From Patescibacteria group bacterium (GTDB taxonomy: Bacteria; Patescibacteriota; Gracilibacteria; UM-FILTER-43-11): a stretch of DNA of 44,186 bases. The stretch's first letter is position 1, and each line of letters begins with the position of its first letter. The notes beneath the pieces were generated by a model, which did no database searches, was not told where the DNA came from, and saw only the letters and a program-made list of their open reading frames with translations. A program made the translations under genes and the position numbers. Shown piece by piece: positions 8,111 through 16,593 of the stretch. The stretch lies in NCBI GenBank assembly GCA_029260985.1, contig JAJDCE010000123.1, forward strand, positions 1 through 44,186, in the 5' to 3' direction.

Positions 8111-9605
8111 CGTGTTTCATCACCTCCCTAAACCGAATGTATTCAAATACCCGAAGGCCAGTCCATCGGCCCAGACCGAGATTCACTACAATAAGTAATA
8201 AAATGATCTCAGGATAACTCAAAATCAGATTCTGTAGGAATTGCCACTCAACCACCCAGTAACAAATCAGCGATACAATGGTGGTTTCAAGCATTAGTAG
8301 TACGGCGGCAAAGACCCCTTTTCCGCTTTGGGCGCTCACAAATTTTTCAGCCAGCGTCGTCATAATAAGCATCGGGAATACCGCGATAGTCGCCAGTTCA
8401 CTAACTCCCAAATAAGTAGCCAAAGCCAACATCAAAAGGAGGATCAAAGTCGAAATGGTAAAAACAATGGCAATACGCGGTATATGAAGCAGCCGTACAT
8501 GCATCAAGGCCTTCCGAAGTACTGCTCCGGTAAGAATGATAATAACCAAAATCAAAAGACCGAATTTAAGACCAAGGGCTAAAAACGACAAGGTGATAAT
8601 TGCTGGAGTATAAAGTCCAAAAGTTGTGATCCCAACCACCTGCTTTAAAAAAGAAATGATAGTAGCGATCACAGGTAGCATCAGAAGAAGTACAATCGTA
8701 TTACTTGGAATTCCCTGAGCCAACATGAAATTAACCAGGTATGAAATGGAATTCCACACACTGACACTCCGAGTGTCTTTATCAATAATCAGATATTCCG
8801 ACACCCCTACTTTCAGGTCATTAACAAATGCATCAGTGTCTTTAGCTTTCACTAAATCCTCTAATTTATGTTTTCGGGTCAGTACAATTTGCTTGGGCTG
8901 AACAATGTCAAAATTACTCTGCATAATACGCCCCACCGTTTTGAGATTTTCATTTGAGGTTACCACAATGGTTTTACCCTGAATATATTCCTGAATAGTA
9001 GGTCGCTCCCTCACTAAACGAGTAAGAGCATTGATCCCACTCCCACGATTCGTCCAGACCGCAATCGTATCCGCATTGCTGATCACATCCACTTGATCGG
9101 CCAGTTTTTTAGTCAGATTCTCTTCCGACAAGAAGGCGGTAGTGCTCTCATAGCTTTCAATAACCCGTATAAAGGTTCCTTCGTCTCTGGCTTTTTTTGT
9201 AAGATTATCAATGCTCTGCTTTTGCTCAGTAATATCTGTAAGAAGCAGAATCAGCTTTTCATAGACAAAAATATCCCGGGCAATCGATGAGGACTCAGTG
9301 CCCTGATCCACTTTTAAAGTGACAAGATACTCACCAGGTTCAGAAAACGAATGAACCACTTCAACTCCCGTCTTTGTTTCAGCCCCATCTCCAAAATCCC
9401 ATGTGTAGGTAGCCTCAATATCTTCTGCAGGCAGAAATGATTGGGAGGCATCCAGAATAATACTCTTATCAACTTGCACAATGCTGTCCGCATTGATCAC
9501 CGCCCGAATATCATTGAGATCAAACGTTACCGCCGCCGAAGCAAACTGTGGCAGAAGAAGTAAGGCCGTGAGAAAGGAAAGGAAAAACTTTTTCATAATA
9601 GTCAT
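8100..9605 (-). CDS. PKD domain-7TM membrane protein (7TM_transglut family)
   Basis: A 501-residue membrane protein. It has a signal peptide (about 5-24), a PKD domain (about 28-100, with WDFGDG at 69-74) and a mixed alpha/beta region (about 110-290). The C-terminal 7TM block (about 303-480) matches PF14402, including VVGITTFGLYTP, FPMLIMTTLAEKF and LGRWTGLRVFEYIRFR. In other bacteria this block is usually fused to an inactive transglutaminase and encoded beside a RimK-like ligase and a PF05618 protease. Here the ligase-protease fusion is the next gene. A start at the second Met (MKKFF) would give a more typical signal peptide. Confidence 0.88.
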   Translation of the reverse strand: MTIMKKFFLSFLTALLLLPQFASAAVTFDLNDIRAVINADSIVQVDKSIILDASQSFLPAEDIEATYTWDFGDGAETKTGVEVVHSFSEPGEYLVTLKVDQGTESSSIARDIFVYEKLILLLTDITEQKQSIDNLTKKARDEGTFIRVIESYESTTAFLSEENLTKKLADQVDVISNADTIAVWTNRGSGINALTRLVRERPTIQEYIQGKTIVVTSNENLKTVGRIMQSNFDIVQPKQIVLTRKHKLEDLVKAKDTDAFVNDLKVGVSEYLIIDKDTRSVSVWNSISYLVNFMLAQGIPSNTIVLLLMLPVIATIISFLKQVVGITTFGLYTPAIITLSFLALGLKFGLLILVIIILTGAVLRKALMHVRLLHIPRIAIVFTISTLILLLMLALATYLGVSELATIAVFPMLIMTTLAEKFVSAQSGKGVFAAVLLMLETTIVSLICYWVVEWQFLQNLILSYPEIILLLIVVNLGLGRWTGLRVFEYIRFREVMKHAEE

Positions 9606-9629
9606 TAATTTGTGTAGGCATTCTATCAG

Positions 9630-9664
9630 AAATTACGAACTTAGTCCCTAGTCCTTAGTCCTAA
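9630..9664. repeat. Tandem 'tagtcc' words between two genes
   Basis: The gap between the ATPase gene and the 7TM gene holds three imperfect tandem copies of a 7-8 bp word (TAGTCCCTAGTCCTTAGTCC). I see no terminator or promoter of note there. Confidence 0.6.
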
Positions 9665-12211
9665 TTAGATAATTCCAAGTCGAGCTTCAATTTCCTGATC
9701 CACAAACATCTTTTTTCGTCCGTATTTCATTCGTGAATATTTCTTTAAAATCTCCGCCATTTTATCGCTTCCTTGAGGGTCCCAAATTGTCTTGAGAGAA
9801 AAGGGCCTTGAAGTGGTATTGTTTATATTCAATTTGATATAAGCGCTATAGTTGGCAATTCCCAAAATATCCTGTTGCGATAGTAAGGGGGCATATTCTT
9901 TTGCAAGATATTCCGCGTCATCCGCACCCACCTTAAAACTAAGCATGGTACCCACGTTACCAAACACCGCGTCGCGCACTCTTGTATCATCTTTACCACT
10001 CGGTGTTTTAGTCAGTTGCGCAATATACTGATGCGCCATGATGAGCGAAAGGCGGTACTTACGGGCTTCCGATAAAATTGAGGCGAAGGTATCAGTGGCA
10101 AAATTCTGAAATTCATCCACATACATATAAAAGTCTTTTCGTTCTTCTTTAGGTATCTCTTGCCGGCCCATAGCGGCCATATTCACCTTATTAACAAAAA
10201 TCAGTCCTAAAAGCTGAGCATTTACATCGCCAATTTTACCTTTCGAAAGATTCACCAGAAGAATCTTCTGATTATCCATAATGTCTCGTATATTAAAGGC
10301 GCTTTTGGGCTGACCAATAATGTTACGAATCGTGGTATTGGTGATAAACGGACCAAATTTAGAACTGAAATACGGGATCATTTCTTGTTTTTCACGCTCA
10401 CCGGTGTTGGCATATTCATGATCCCAGAACGACTTAACCACCGCGTTGCTCACTTTCTCGAGCTTATATTTGCGGAATTCATCGTCCACAAAGATTCGGG
10501 GAACATCAATGAGTGTCGCCCCTTCATCTTCATCTTCCATCAGGGTCAAACAGGCATTCCGAAAGTAATGCTGGATACGAGGCCCGAAGATTTCATCTCC
10601 AAACAATTTGATAAAGATTTCCATCGCATCTAACGAGGCCCGATCTCTCTCCTCCGGCGTATGAGCTTCCAATAAATTAAGCCCCATGGGCCGGTCAGCA
10701 TCTGACGGATCAAATACCACAATGTCTTTGGCACGCTCTTTTTGTACAATTTTAAGAGTATCTTCCACCAGGTCGCCATGCGGATCAATCAGACAGATAC
10801 CATCTCCATTCCAAATATCCTGACGAGCCATGTAACTGAGAAGAACTGACTTACCGGAACCGGATTTCCCGATAATATACTGATGCCTCGTCCGGTCATC
10901 GGCCATAATACGCACTTCCCGCTCTTCACCCCGGTAAACATTCTTCCCAATCACAACCCCTTCCTGCGGAAGGTCAGTCGGTGGCGCAAGTACTTTGTAC
11001 GCAAGCCATTTAATAATCGGCACATTGTTATACCGCGAATCCGGGAAGTGGATGACGGAGGCAAGTTCGGTTTGAGTGAACAAGTTCTGCTTATGAAGAA
11101 TTCCAGGTATTCGTTTACGGAACAGATACTTCATCAAAGGATTATTGACTCGATCCATTGGGAAAATTCGTCGCCCCTGAAAAGCGTTTAAATAAGCATC
11201 GTGATAAATGCTAAACGCTACATTCAAATTATTTGTAATTTCAACCGCCCGCTGAGTCGTGTCAGCAACCCCAAATACCCGAATAGACGTATCAAAACCT
11301 ACTTCACCGGCTTTTTCACCAATTTTTTTATAGGCCTCTTCCTTAGCCGCCAGCATACGAATATAGGCATCACCGGAGCTCGCGCCAGGCGCACTGGTTG
11401 CCCCTTTGCCGATAGGCGCCATGAATCGGATTGCATTGATCAGTAAGCCCAGGATCGGACCTATCAATGGAATAGGTATTTTAATCGGCAATCTTTCTTT
11501 TTTAAAGAGCGCTGTACCCATCCGTTCGGTTTTGCGTCTCCACTTATTATTCGCCACTGGGTTAATAATCATCTGCATACAGGCTTTCTCACCCGTTTTA
11601 AGCTTAGAAAGCACATTGGCCATGTCATTCAGCGGATCCTGCTCCATCACTTTATAAGTATGAATCGGGAACCAGAAGTCCTTTTTGGTATACATAAAAT
11701 AGCCTCGCACCTTCTTGCCCTTTTCAAACAATTCATAAGATTTATCCAGAATTTTTATATCCGCATCTTTGTAAAACGAAGTAACCTGTTTTTCCAGTAT
11801 GTTTTGATAAAATTTATCAGCGACTACATAAAAACCGAGTTCATGATTTTCCAAAAATAACTCAAATGAGATGTTATCGGCCTGCCAGATCTTGGTTTTG
11901 ATCGTATTCCACAAATTTAGCTCCCGAATTTCATATAAAGCCCTGTAAAGCTGGGCCATAATAGCCACCTTTTCCTTAAAATCCTTCTCCGTCCGCTGTT
12001 CCTGATCCATCTTGGAGTCACTCCGAGGCAGCGTCACTTTCATATAAATCAGGTTTTTAGCCGATTTATGAGAATAGATAAGCCTTGCGAGCTTAAATAA
12101 ATACTTCAAACCATACCAAGACACAAAAACGATAATAAGCGTCGTGAGTCCATGGTTTTTCAACCAATCAAGTACTAGAGGGACGTATTGTAAGTATTTT
12201 TCAAAATCCAC
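9665..12211 (-). CDS. VirD4/TraG-like P-loop ATPase
   Basis: An 848-residue membrane-bound ATPase of the HerA/VirD4/TraG group, which pump DNA or couple it to secretion channels. One membrane helix (about 22-40) anchors the N-terminus. Residues about 60-400 form a conserved accessory region. The motor domain follows: IIGKSGSGKS (446-455, Walker A), CLIDPHGD (473-480), MYVDEFQNF (696-704, Walker B) and the arginine-rich LSEARKYRLSLIMAHQ (713-728). No relaxase, VirB4 or pilus gene lies nearby, so conjugation is not shown. The start is GTG without SD. CPR genomes often carry such a gene alone or with pilus genes. Confidence 0.85.
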   Translation of the reverse strand: MDFEKYLQYVPLVLDWLKNHGLTTLIIVFVSWYGLKYLFKLARLIYSHKSAKNLIYMKVTLPRSDSKMDQEQRTEKDFKEKVAIMAQLYRALYEIRELNLWNTIKTKIWQADNISFELFLENHELGFYVVADKFYQNILEKQVTSFYKDADIKILDKSYELFEKGKKVRGYFMYTKKDFWFPIHTYKVMEQDPLNDMANVLSKLKTGEKACMQMIINPVANNKWRRKTERMGTALFKKERLPIKIPIPLIGPILGLLINAIRFMAPIGKGATSAPGASSGDAYIRMLAAKEEAYKKIGEKAGEVGFDTSIRVFGVADTTQRAVEITNNLNVAFSIYHDAYLNAFQGRRIFPMDRVNNPLMKYLFRKRIPGILHKQNLFTQTELASVIHFPDSRYNNVPIIKWLAYKVLAPPTDLPQEGVVIGKNVYRGEEREVRIMADDRTRHQYIIGKSGSGKSVLLSYMARQDIWNGDGICLIDPHGDLVEDTLKIVQKERAKDIVVFDPSDADRPMGLNLLEAHTPEERDRASLDAMEIFIKLFGDEIFGPRIQHYFRNACLTLMEDEDEGATLIDVPRIFVDDEFRKYKLEKVSNAVVKSFWDHEYANTGEREKQEMIPYFSSKFGPFITNTTIRNIIGQPKSAFNIRDIMDNQKILLVNLSKGKIGDVNAQLLGLIFVNKVNMAAMGRQEIPKEERKDFYMYVDEFQNFATDTFASILSEARKYRLSLIMAHQYIAQLTKTPSGKDDTRVRDAVFGNVGTMLSFKVGADDAEYLAKEYAPLLSQQDILGIANYSAYIKLNINNTTSRPFSLKTIWDPQGSDKMAEILKKYSRMKYGRKKMFVDQEIEARLGII

Positions 12212-12228
12212 TTAGTTTTAGTTTGGAG

Positions 12229-12303
12229 TCGGGAGTTTGGAGTCGGGAGTTTCGGTTGTAAGTTGTGTATTTACAACTCCGAACTCCCTTCTCCGAACTC
12301 CTA
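12229..12303. repeat. Direct and inverted repeats forming a long hairpin
   Basis: A word close to TTTGGAGTCGGGAG occurs twice in tandem, then the complement (CCGAACTCC) occurs twice further on. Between them lies a second arm, TTGTAA/TTACAA. The whole can fold as one long hairpin in the leader of the ATPase transcript that starts near 12314. Confidence 0.75.
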
Positions 12304-12320
12304 ACTAAATTAATCTATAT

Positions 12321-12349
12321 ATTATAGCATTTTTTCTCTCTGAAAACAA
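12321..12349 (-). promoter_or_regulatory. Sigma70 promoter for the VirD4-like gene
   Basis: On the minus strand TTGTTT is followed after 17 bp by a consensus TATAAT. The transcript would start near 12314 and carry a roughly 100-base leader with the 12229-12303 hairpin. Confidence 0.65.
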
Positions 12350-12389
12350 GGGTTATTATCTCCGAAACCTCCATTCGACCTGTCGGAAC

Positions 12390-12419
12390 TTGCCAAAACA
12401 ATGGTTCCTCAGTTATTAT
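12390..12419 (+). promoter_or_regulatory. Promoter for recJ
   Basis: TTGCCA (12390-12395), 18 bp, TATTAT (12414-12419). The leader to the recJ ATG would be about 19 bases, with no SD. Confidence 0.5.
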
Positions 12420-12444
12420 CCCTTACTGACTGACACTAAAAACC

Positions 12445-14118
12445 ATGAGTTTATTGGGTAAAAAATGGGTGATTTTAAACCAAGAGAATGATTTAACGAT
12501 TATTGCGAAATTATTGAAAAATCGAGGTATTGATTCCCCCGAAAAGGCAGATTGGTTTTTTAATGCATCTCTAGACCGCCTGCATGAGCCCAGATTGCTC
12601 AAGGAAATGGATAAAGCGGTTGAACGAATCAAAAAAGCCATTAATCAGCAGGAAAAGGTCATGGTTTTTGGAGATTACGACGTCGATGGCATTACAGCCA
12701 CCGCAATAGTGGTCGATTTTCTGAAAAAAGTTGGCGTGGAGGCCCATCACAAACTCCCCAATCGGGAAAAAGATGGCTACGGCCTCAAAGATTACTTCAT
12801 CCGAGAGTTCAAAGAGATGGGAATCGATCTGATTGTCACGGTCGATTGCGGTACGTCAAACCTTAAAGAAGTGAATTTAGCCCGTGAATTAGGGATCGAC
12901 GTTGTGATCACCGACCATCACAGTATGCCATCCGAACTCCCAAAAGCTTGTGCTATCGTTAACCCTAAACAGCCTGATTGTGAGTATCCGAATAAGAATA
13001 TTTGCGGTTCCAGCATTGCCTACAAACTAGTTTCCGCACTGGCGCGCGATTTATGGCCACAGGAAGAAGCAGAAAAATACTTAGATTTTCAGCTTGGCGT
13101 CGTTGCCTTGGGGGTGGTGGGGGATTGTATGGCCTTAAAAGGGGAAAACCGAATATTAGTCCGTGAAGGAGTTAAGCGACTTTCCAATGGGGTAAATGCA
13201 GGAGTCAAAGCGCTCATGGAGGCATGCAACTTGCCACTTCATAAAATGAGTAGCTCCATGATTGGCTTCCAGATTGGACCCCGTATCAATGCAGCAGGGC
13301 GAATCGATGATCCTGATCACGCCTTTCAATTAATTATGGGTAATTTAGATAAGGCAACAGTGCTGAATGAATTGAATGAAAAACGACGATCAATCACACG
13401 CGAATTAATTGAGGAGGCAGTTGAAATGATTGAGCGGAAGGAGACAGTGCCCAACATCATTGTTGTGAGCAGTCCTGATTGGCCATCCGGCCTGTTAGGA
13501 TTAATCGCTAATGGCATTTCAGACCAATTCTGCCGGCCTACGATTGCTATGCAGGAAAGGGAAAATGAGTGCGTAGGGTCAATGCGCAGTGTCAATGATT
13601 TTGATATTACTGAAAACATCCGTGAGGTGGCTGGTGAATTATTTTCTGCTTTTGGTGGCCATGCCATGGCAGGTGGTTTTTCTTTACCCAAAGAAAATTT
13701 AGCTAAATTTTTGAAGCGGGTCGAAGTACTGGGGGGTGAAAAAATTAAGCCCGATGAATTTATCAGTACACTTAAAATCGATTGCGAAATTAATGCCGAT
13801 GAGCTCAATTACGAAACATGTTACAAGATGAGTCGCCTGGAACCCTTTGGATCCGACAATCCAGAACCAACTCTTTTACTTAGAAATGTACGCATTCAGG
13901 ATATTCGTTCGGTTGGAAAAACTGAAGAACATCTACAGTTTCCAGTGCGATTGGGCGATAAAGCTGTATCTGCAATTGCCTTCCGTTTTGGAAAACATCT
14001 TGATAAAATTGATCCAGCTAAAACGCATGACATCGTCTGCAACTTAGAAATCAACGAATGGAATGGGCGAAAAAAGTTGCAGTTGAGAGTCGTGGATTTA
14101 AAAACCACCGATAGCTAA
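12445..14118 (+). CDS. recJ: Single-stranded-DNA-specific exonuclease RecJ
   Basis: RecJ degrades single-stranded DNA 5'-to-3' in recombination and mismatch repair. The 557-residue protein has the DHH phosphoesterase motifs FGDYDVDG (75-82), VTVDCGTSN (131-139) and TDHHSMP (156-162). The DHHA1 motif GGHAMAGGF (404-412) and the C-terminal OB-like domain are also present. The length is normal for the family. The last codons lie inside the first copy of a 22-bp tandem repeat that continues past the stop. Confidence 0.95.
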   Translation: MSLLGKKWVILNQENDLTIIAKLLKNRGIDSPEKADWFFNASLDRLHEPRLLKEMDKAVERIKKAINQQEKVMVFGDYDVDGITATAIVVDFLKKVGVEAHHKLPNREKDGYGLKDYFIREFKEMGIDLIVTVDCGTSNLKEVNLARELGIDVVITDHHSMPSELPKACAIVNPKQPDCEYPNKNICGSSIAYKLVSALARDLWPQEEAEKYLDFQLGVVALGVVGDCMALKGENRILVREGVKRLSNGVNAGVKALMEACNLPLHKMSSSMIGFQIGPRINAAGRIDDPDHAFQLIMGNLDKATVLNELNEKRRSITRELIEEAVEMIERKETVPNIIVVSSPDWPSGLLGLIANGISDQFCRPTIAMQERENECVGSMRSVNDFDITENIREVAGELFSAFGGHAMAGGFSLPKENLAKFLKRVEVLGGEKIKPDEFISTLKIDCEINADELNYETCYKMSRLEPFGSDNPEPTLLLRNVRIQDIRSVGKTEEHLQFPVRLGDKAVSAIAFRFGKHLDKIDPAKTHDIVCNLEINEWNGRKKLQLRVVDLKTTDS

Positions 14119-14164
14119 CCAATTGCTTTCCGATAGCTAACCAATTGCTTTCCGATTGCCTACC
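14108..14164 (+). repeat. 22-bp tandem repeat at the end of recJ
   Basis: Two exact copies of a 22-bp unit beginning CCGATAGCTAACC (14108-14129, 14130-14151) are followed by a partial copy. The first copy supplies the recJ stop codon. A second word, AGCAACGGACAGC, recurs at about 14168-14216 in the same gap. I see no clear terminator. Confidence 0.8.
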
Positions 14165-14232
14165 AATAGCAACGGACAGCGCGACGTCAGGAGCAGATAG
14201 CAACGGACAGCAACGGGATAACAATAGGAATT

Positions 14233-15336
14233 ATGAAAATAAAGTTAATATTAAAAGATGGCTCCGAAGTAATAGGTGAGTCATTTGGTTTTTTACCCAA
14301 ATCTAAAAATTGGGAAGTGGATGGGGAGGTCGTTTTTAATACGGGTATGGTGGGATATCCAGAAACATTTACAGATCCCTCATATCGAGGGCAAATCCTA
14401 GTTTTAACCTACCCTCTTATCGGTAATTACGGAGTACCCACCGACCAAGCCCTCAAGCACGTCAGTCAATTAATGGAAAGTGAGCAAATCCATTTGCGCG
14501 GTCTGATCGTGAGCGAATATTCAGAAGAATTTTCCCATTGGCAGGGCAAAAAATCTTTATCTGATTTTCTCAAAAAACACAAAATCCCTGCCATTCAAGG
14601 GGTAGACACACGGGCTCTTACTCAAAAACTCCGTGAACACGGGGTTATGTTGGGCAAGATGCTTCCATCAGACAAATCTTTTTCAACCTCAATGGAATTT
14701 TCCGATCCCAATGAGTGGAATCTAGTGGCTGAAGTGTCTCCAGATAAGAAAGAAGTCCTATTACCTAAAGGAAAAGCCAAATGCACAGTCGCCCTTTTAG
14801 ATTGCGGAATCAAACACAACATCATCCGTAATTTCCTAGACCGGGGCTGTAAGGTGATCCGATTACCATGGAATTATGACATCAGTAAGCTAAACGGAAA
14901 ATATGATGGGCTATTCATTTCTAACGGGCCGGGAGATCCAAAATTAGCCATAGAAGCTGCCGATTCAATCAAGCTGGCTATGAAGGAAAACAAGCCTATA
15001 TTCGGCATTTGTTTAGGCACTCAGCTATTAGCCCTTTCTGTTGGCGCCGATACCTACAAACTGAAATATGGTCACCGAAGCGCCAACCAGCCTTGCATCG
15101 ATTTAGACACCGGTCGTTGCTACATCACCTCCCAAAATCACGGATTCGCCGTCAATGACAAAACGATCCCAAAAGGCTGGAAACCCTGGTTCGAAAATGC
15201 GAATGACGGAACCATAGAAGGAATAAAACACAAAACCAAGCCCTGGTTCGCAGTTCAGTTTCATCCGGAAGCCAGCCCAGGACCAGAGGACGCTGCATAT
15301 CTTTTTGATGAATTTGTCACAAAGCTGACACGTTGA
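14233..15336 (+). CDS. carA: Carbamoyl-phosphate synthase small subunit
   Basis: CarA is the glutaminase subunit that feeds ammonia to CarB for pyrimidine and arginine synthesis. The protein is 367 residues, a normal length. The N-terminal CarA domain (about 1-150, with FNTGMVGYPETFTDPSY) precedes a class I glutamine amidotransferase domain. The catalytic triad is C260 (GICLGTQ) with H344 and E346 (QFHPEAS). No carB lies in the window, so the partner must be elsewhere. Unlike most genes here it has a purine-rich AGGA upstream of the start. Confidence 0.95.
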   Translation: MKIKLILKDGSEVIGESFGFLPKSKNWEVDGEVVFNTGMVGYPETFTDPSYRGQILVLTYPLIGNYGVPTDQALKHVSQLMESEQIHLRGLIVSEYSEEFSHWQGKKSLSDFLKKHKIPAIQGVDTRALTQKLREHGVMLGKMLPSDKSFSTSMEFSDPNEWNLVAEVSPDKKEVLLPKGKAKCTVALLDCGIKHNIIRNFLDRGCKVIRLPWNYDISKLNGKYDGLFISNGPGDPKLAIEAADSIKLAMKENKPIFGICLGTQLLALSVGADTYKLKYGHRSANQPCIDLDTGRCYITSQNHGFAVNDKTIPKGWKPWFENANDGTIEGIKHKTKPWFAVQFHPEASPGPEDAAYLFDEFVTKLTR

Positions 15337-15349
15337 CAGTAAAAAGTTC

Positions 15350-15375
15350 AAGAGCCGCCCTTGCGAGCGGCTCTT
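15350..15375. terminator. Bidirectional rho-independent terminator
   Basis: A 9-bp GC-rich stem AAGAGCCGC/GCGGCTCTT with an 8-base loop ends in TTTT on the plus strand, just after carA. On the minus strand it follows the 38-residue peptide gene and is trailed by a T-rich stretch, so it can serve both. Confidence 0.85.
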
Positions 15376-15384
15376 TTGCCAGTG

Positions 15385-15501
15385 TCATCGCAGCCTTATT
15401 GGAATAAAGAACATGTGGCCGATAGCTAGCACAGCCAGTATCAGTATCCAAAGGGGAAAACGAATAGCACACCATAGCGCCAGCTTCGTGTTGTCCGTCA
15501 T
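15385..15501 (-). CDS. 38-residue single-span membrane peptide
   Basis: A short open frame, MTDNTKLALWCAIRFPLW continuing into a hydrophobic span (about residues 14-33) and a basic end (IRLR). It is preceded by AAGGATAAT at a sensible distance and followed by the terminator shared with carA. Its base composition is more GC-rich than the neighbours. These signs together suggest a real small membrane protein. Function unknown. Confidence 0.5.
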   Translation of the reverse strand: MTDNTKLALWCAIRFPLWILILAVLAIGHMFFIPIRLR

Positions 15502-15505
15502 GATA

Positions 15506-15670
15506 TTATCCTTTTTCGTAAAGGGTTTTGTAACATTGGCTTTCAGTCAATGCTGATCCAGACAAATGTCGAATAAGCATAATCCTCATTATCTTAGCCA
15601 TGCTCGTTTGTATGTCAATTTTTATCCACTTGGATTTAGGTATTTGGCTTGTTTGAAATGTTTGTTCCAT
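15506..15670 (-). CDS. Possible small hypothetical protein (54 aa)
   Basis: An open frame starting MEQTFQTSQIPKSKW that ends 4 bp before the ATG of the 38-residue peptide. A longer version would need a TTG start at 15703. I recognise nothing in it. Weak call: support comes only from its position directly upstream of the membrane peptide. The stretch from here to 15858 otherwise holds the promoter of the next plus-strand gene. Confidence 0.3.
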   Translation of the reverse strand: MEQTFQTSQIPKSKWIKIDIQTSMAKIMRIMLIRHLSGSALTESQCYKTLYEKG

Positions 15671-15754
15671 TTCAGAATATTCAACATTTTTAGTTATATA
15701 CAATATTTCCCCTGTTCGTCATCATGAATGTCGACAGTTTTTGACCATAATAGT

Positions 15755-15783
15755 TTGACCAACTTGTCTACCATATTTATACT
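15755..15783 (+). promoter_or_regulatory. Promoter for the membrane HTH gene
   Basis: TTGACC (15755-15760), 17 bp, TATACT (15778-15783). A second TTTGACC lies 14 bp upstream, giving a direct repeat that could be an operator. The leader to the ATG is about 70 bases. Confidence 0.6.
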
Positions 15784-15858
15784 TAATCTGTTATCTGTCA
15801 GTATTCATTTACGAGATAAACTTCGACAAACATTTTACAAAATAAACATATTAAAATC

Positions 15859-16503
15859 ATGGCCAAAACCCTATACGTAGACCGAATTGAAGCGAGCAAA
15901 ATCCTTAAAGTCTCCACTCGAACAGTTGATCGCTATATGCGAAAACATCGTTTCAAAACCAGAAAAGACGGACGACGTGTCCTTATTAAAAAAGTCGATG
16001 TAGATAAAATTATCAAAGAGCACATCGGACGTTTAGTAGACATTAAAGAAGATAATCTGAATGAAATTCTAAACAACAAGGAGCAGAAAGGGGTAGAGAA
16101 AACCACCAAACTTGCCGTAAAAGATATCAAAGTAAAAAAAATCAAAGAAAAGGACTCAGAAAAAATGAATGTAGAGCAGGAAATTTACAAAGAACTTTAC
16201 GGCGAAGTTAAGAAGGATTTAGGCAAAAAGCAAGAACGCCTAGAGGCAGCTACTTACCGAGTTGGTCAGTTAGAATCACAAGTGAAGAGTATGGTGCCAA
16301 TGCTCGATTACAATAAAAAAGACCGAGCGCTCCAGGAAGCTTACAGTGCGATGGACGCCCGCTCAAAGCAGAACGAAGAGACCATTCAGAAAATGGAAGT
16401 TAAGCTTCGAAGTGAGCGAGTGGCTAAATGGGTTTATCTCTCATTAGTAGGAACTCTATTGGTGGCTGAGCCAATTCTTTTCTTGTTGTGGGCTTTTGCT
16501 TAA
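15859..16503 (+). CDS. Tail-anchored helix-turn-helix DNA-binding protein
   Basis: A 214-residue protein. Residues about 8-50 form an excisionase/MerR-type helix-turn-helix (EASKILKVSTRTVDRYMR, then KDGRRVLIKKVDVDK). Residues about 60-100 are a charged linker and about 105-188 look like a coiled coil. The last 24 residues (from WVYLSLVGTLLVAEP) are a single membrane span with almost nothing after it. A DNA-binding head on a coiled-coil stalk rooted in the membrane could tether DNA or act as a membrane-bound regulator; this is inference. tpiA starts 90 bp downstream. Confidence 0.75.
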   Translation: MAKTLYVDRIEASKILKVSTRTVDRYMRKHRFKTRKDGRRVLIKKVDVDKIIKEHIGRLVDIKEDNLNEILNNKEQKGVEKTTKLAVKDIKVKKIKEKDSEKMNVEQEIYKELYGEVKKDLGKKQERLEAATYRVGQLESQVKSMVPMLDYNKKDRALQEAYSAMDARSKQNEETIQKMEVKLRSERVAKWVYLSLVGTLLVAEPILFLLWAFA

Positions 16504-16549
16504 GCAAGGGAATCTAGTATTAACATTGAATTGACTTCGAATTGACTTT

Positions 16550-16575
16550 AGCTCGGTTCGGAGTCAATTTGTATA
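16550..16575 (+). promoter_or_regulatory. AATTGACT/AGTCAATT inverted repeat before tpiA
   Basis: An 8-bp inverted repeat with a GC-rich spacer lies 20-40 bp upstream of tpiA. Another AATTGACTT word precedes it. It may be an operator or a weak hairpin; no T-run follows. Confidence 0.4.
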
Positions 16576-16593
16576 TAACTAATTTTCGTCAAT

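Noticed and set aside
9665..12211. Conjugative element around the VirD4-like ATPase
   Set aside because: No relaxase, VirB4, pilin or integrase gene is near, so a full transfer system is not supported.
13326..13808. 160-residue minus-strand frame
   Set aside because: It is a shadow of recJ.
14108..14216. Possible CRISPR-like repeats after recJ
   Set aside because: The 22-bp units are directly tandem without spacers and no cas gene is present.
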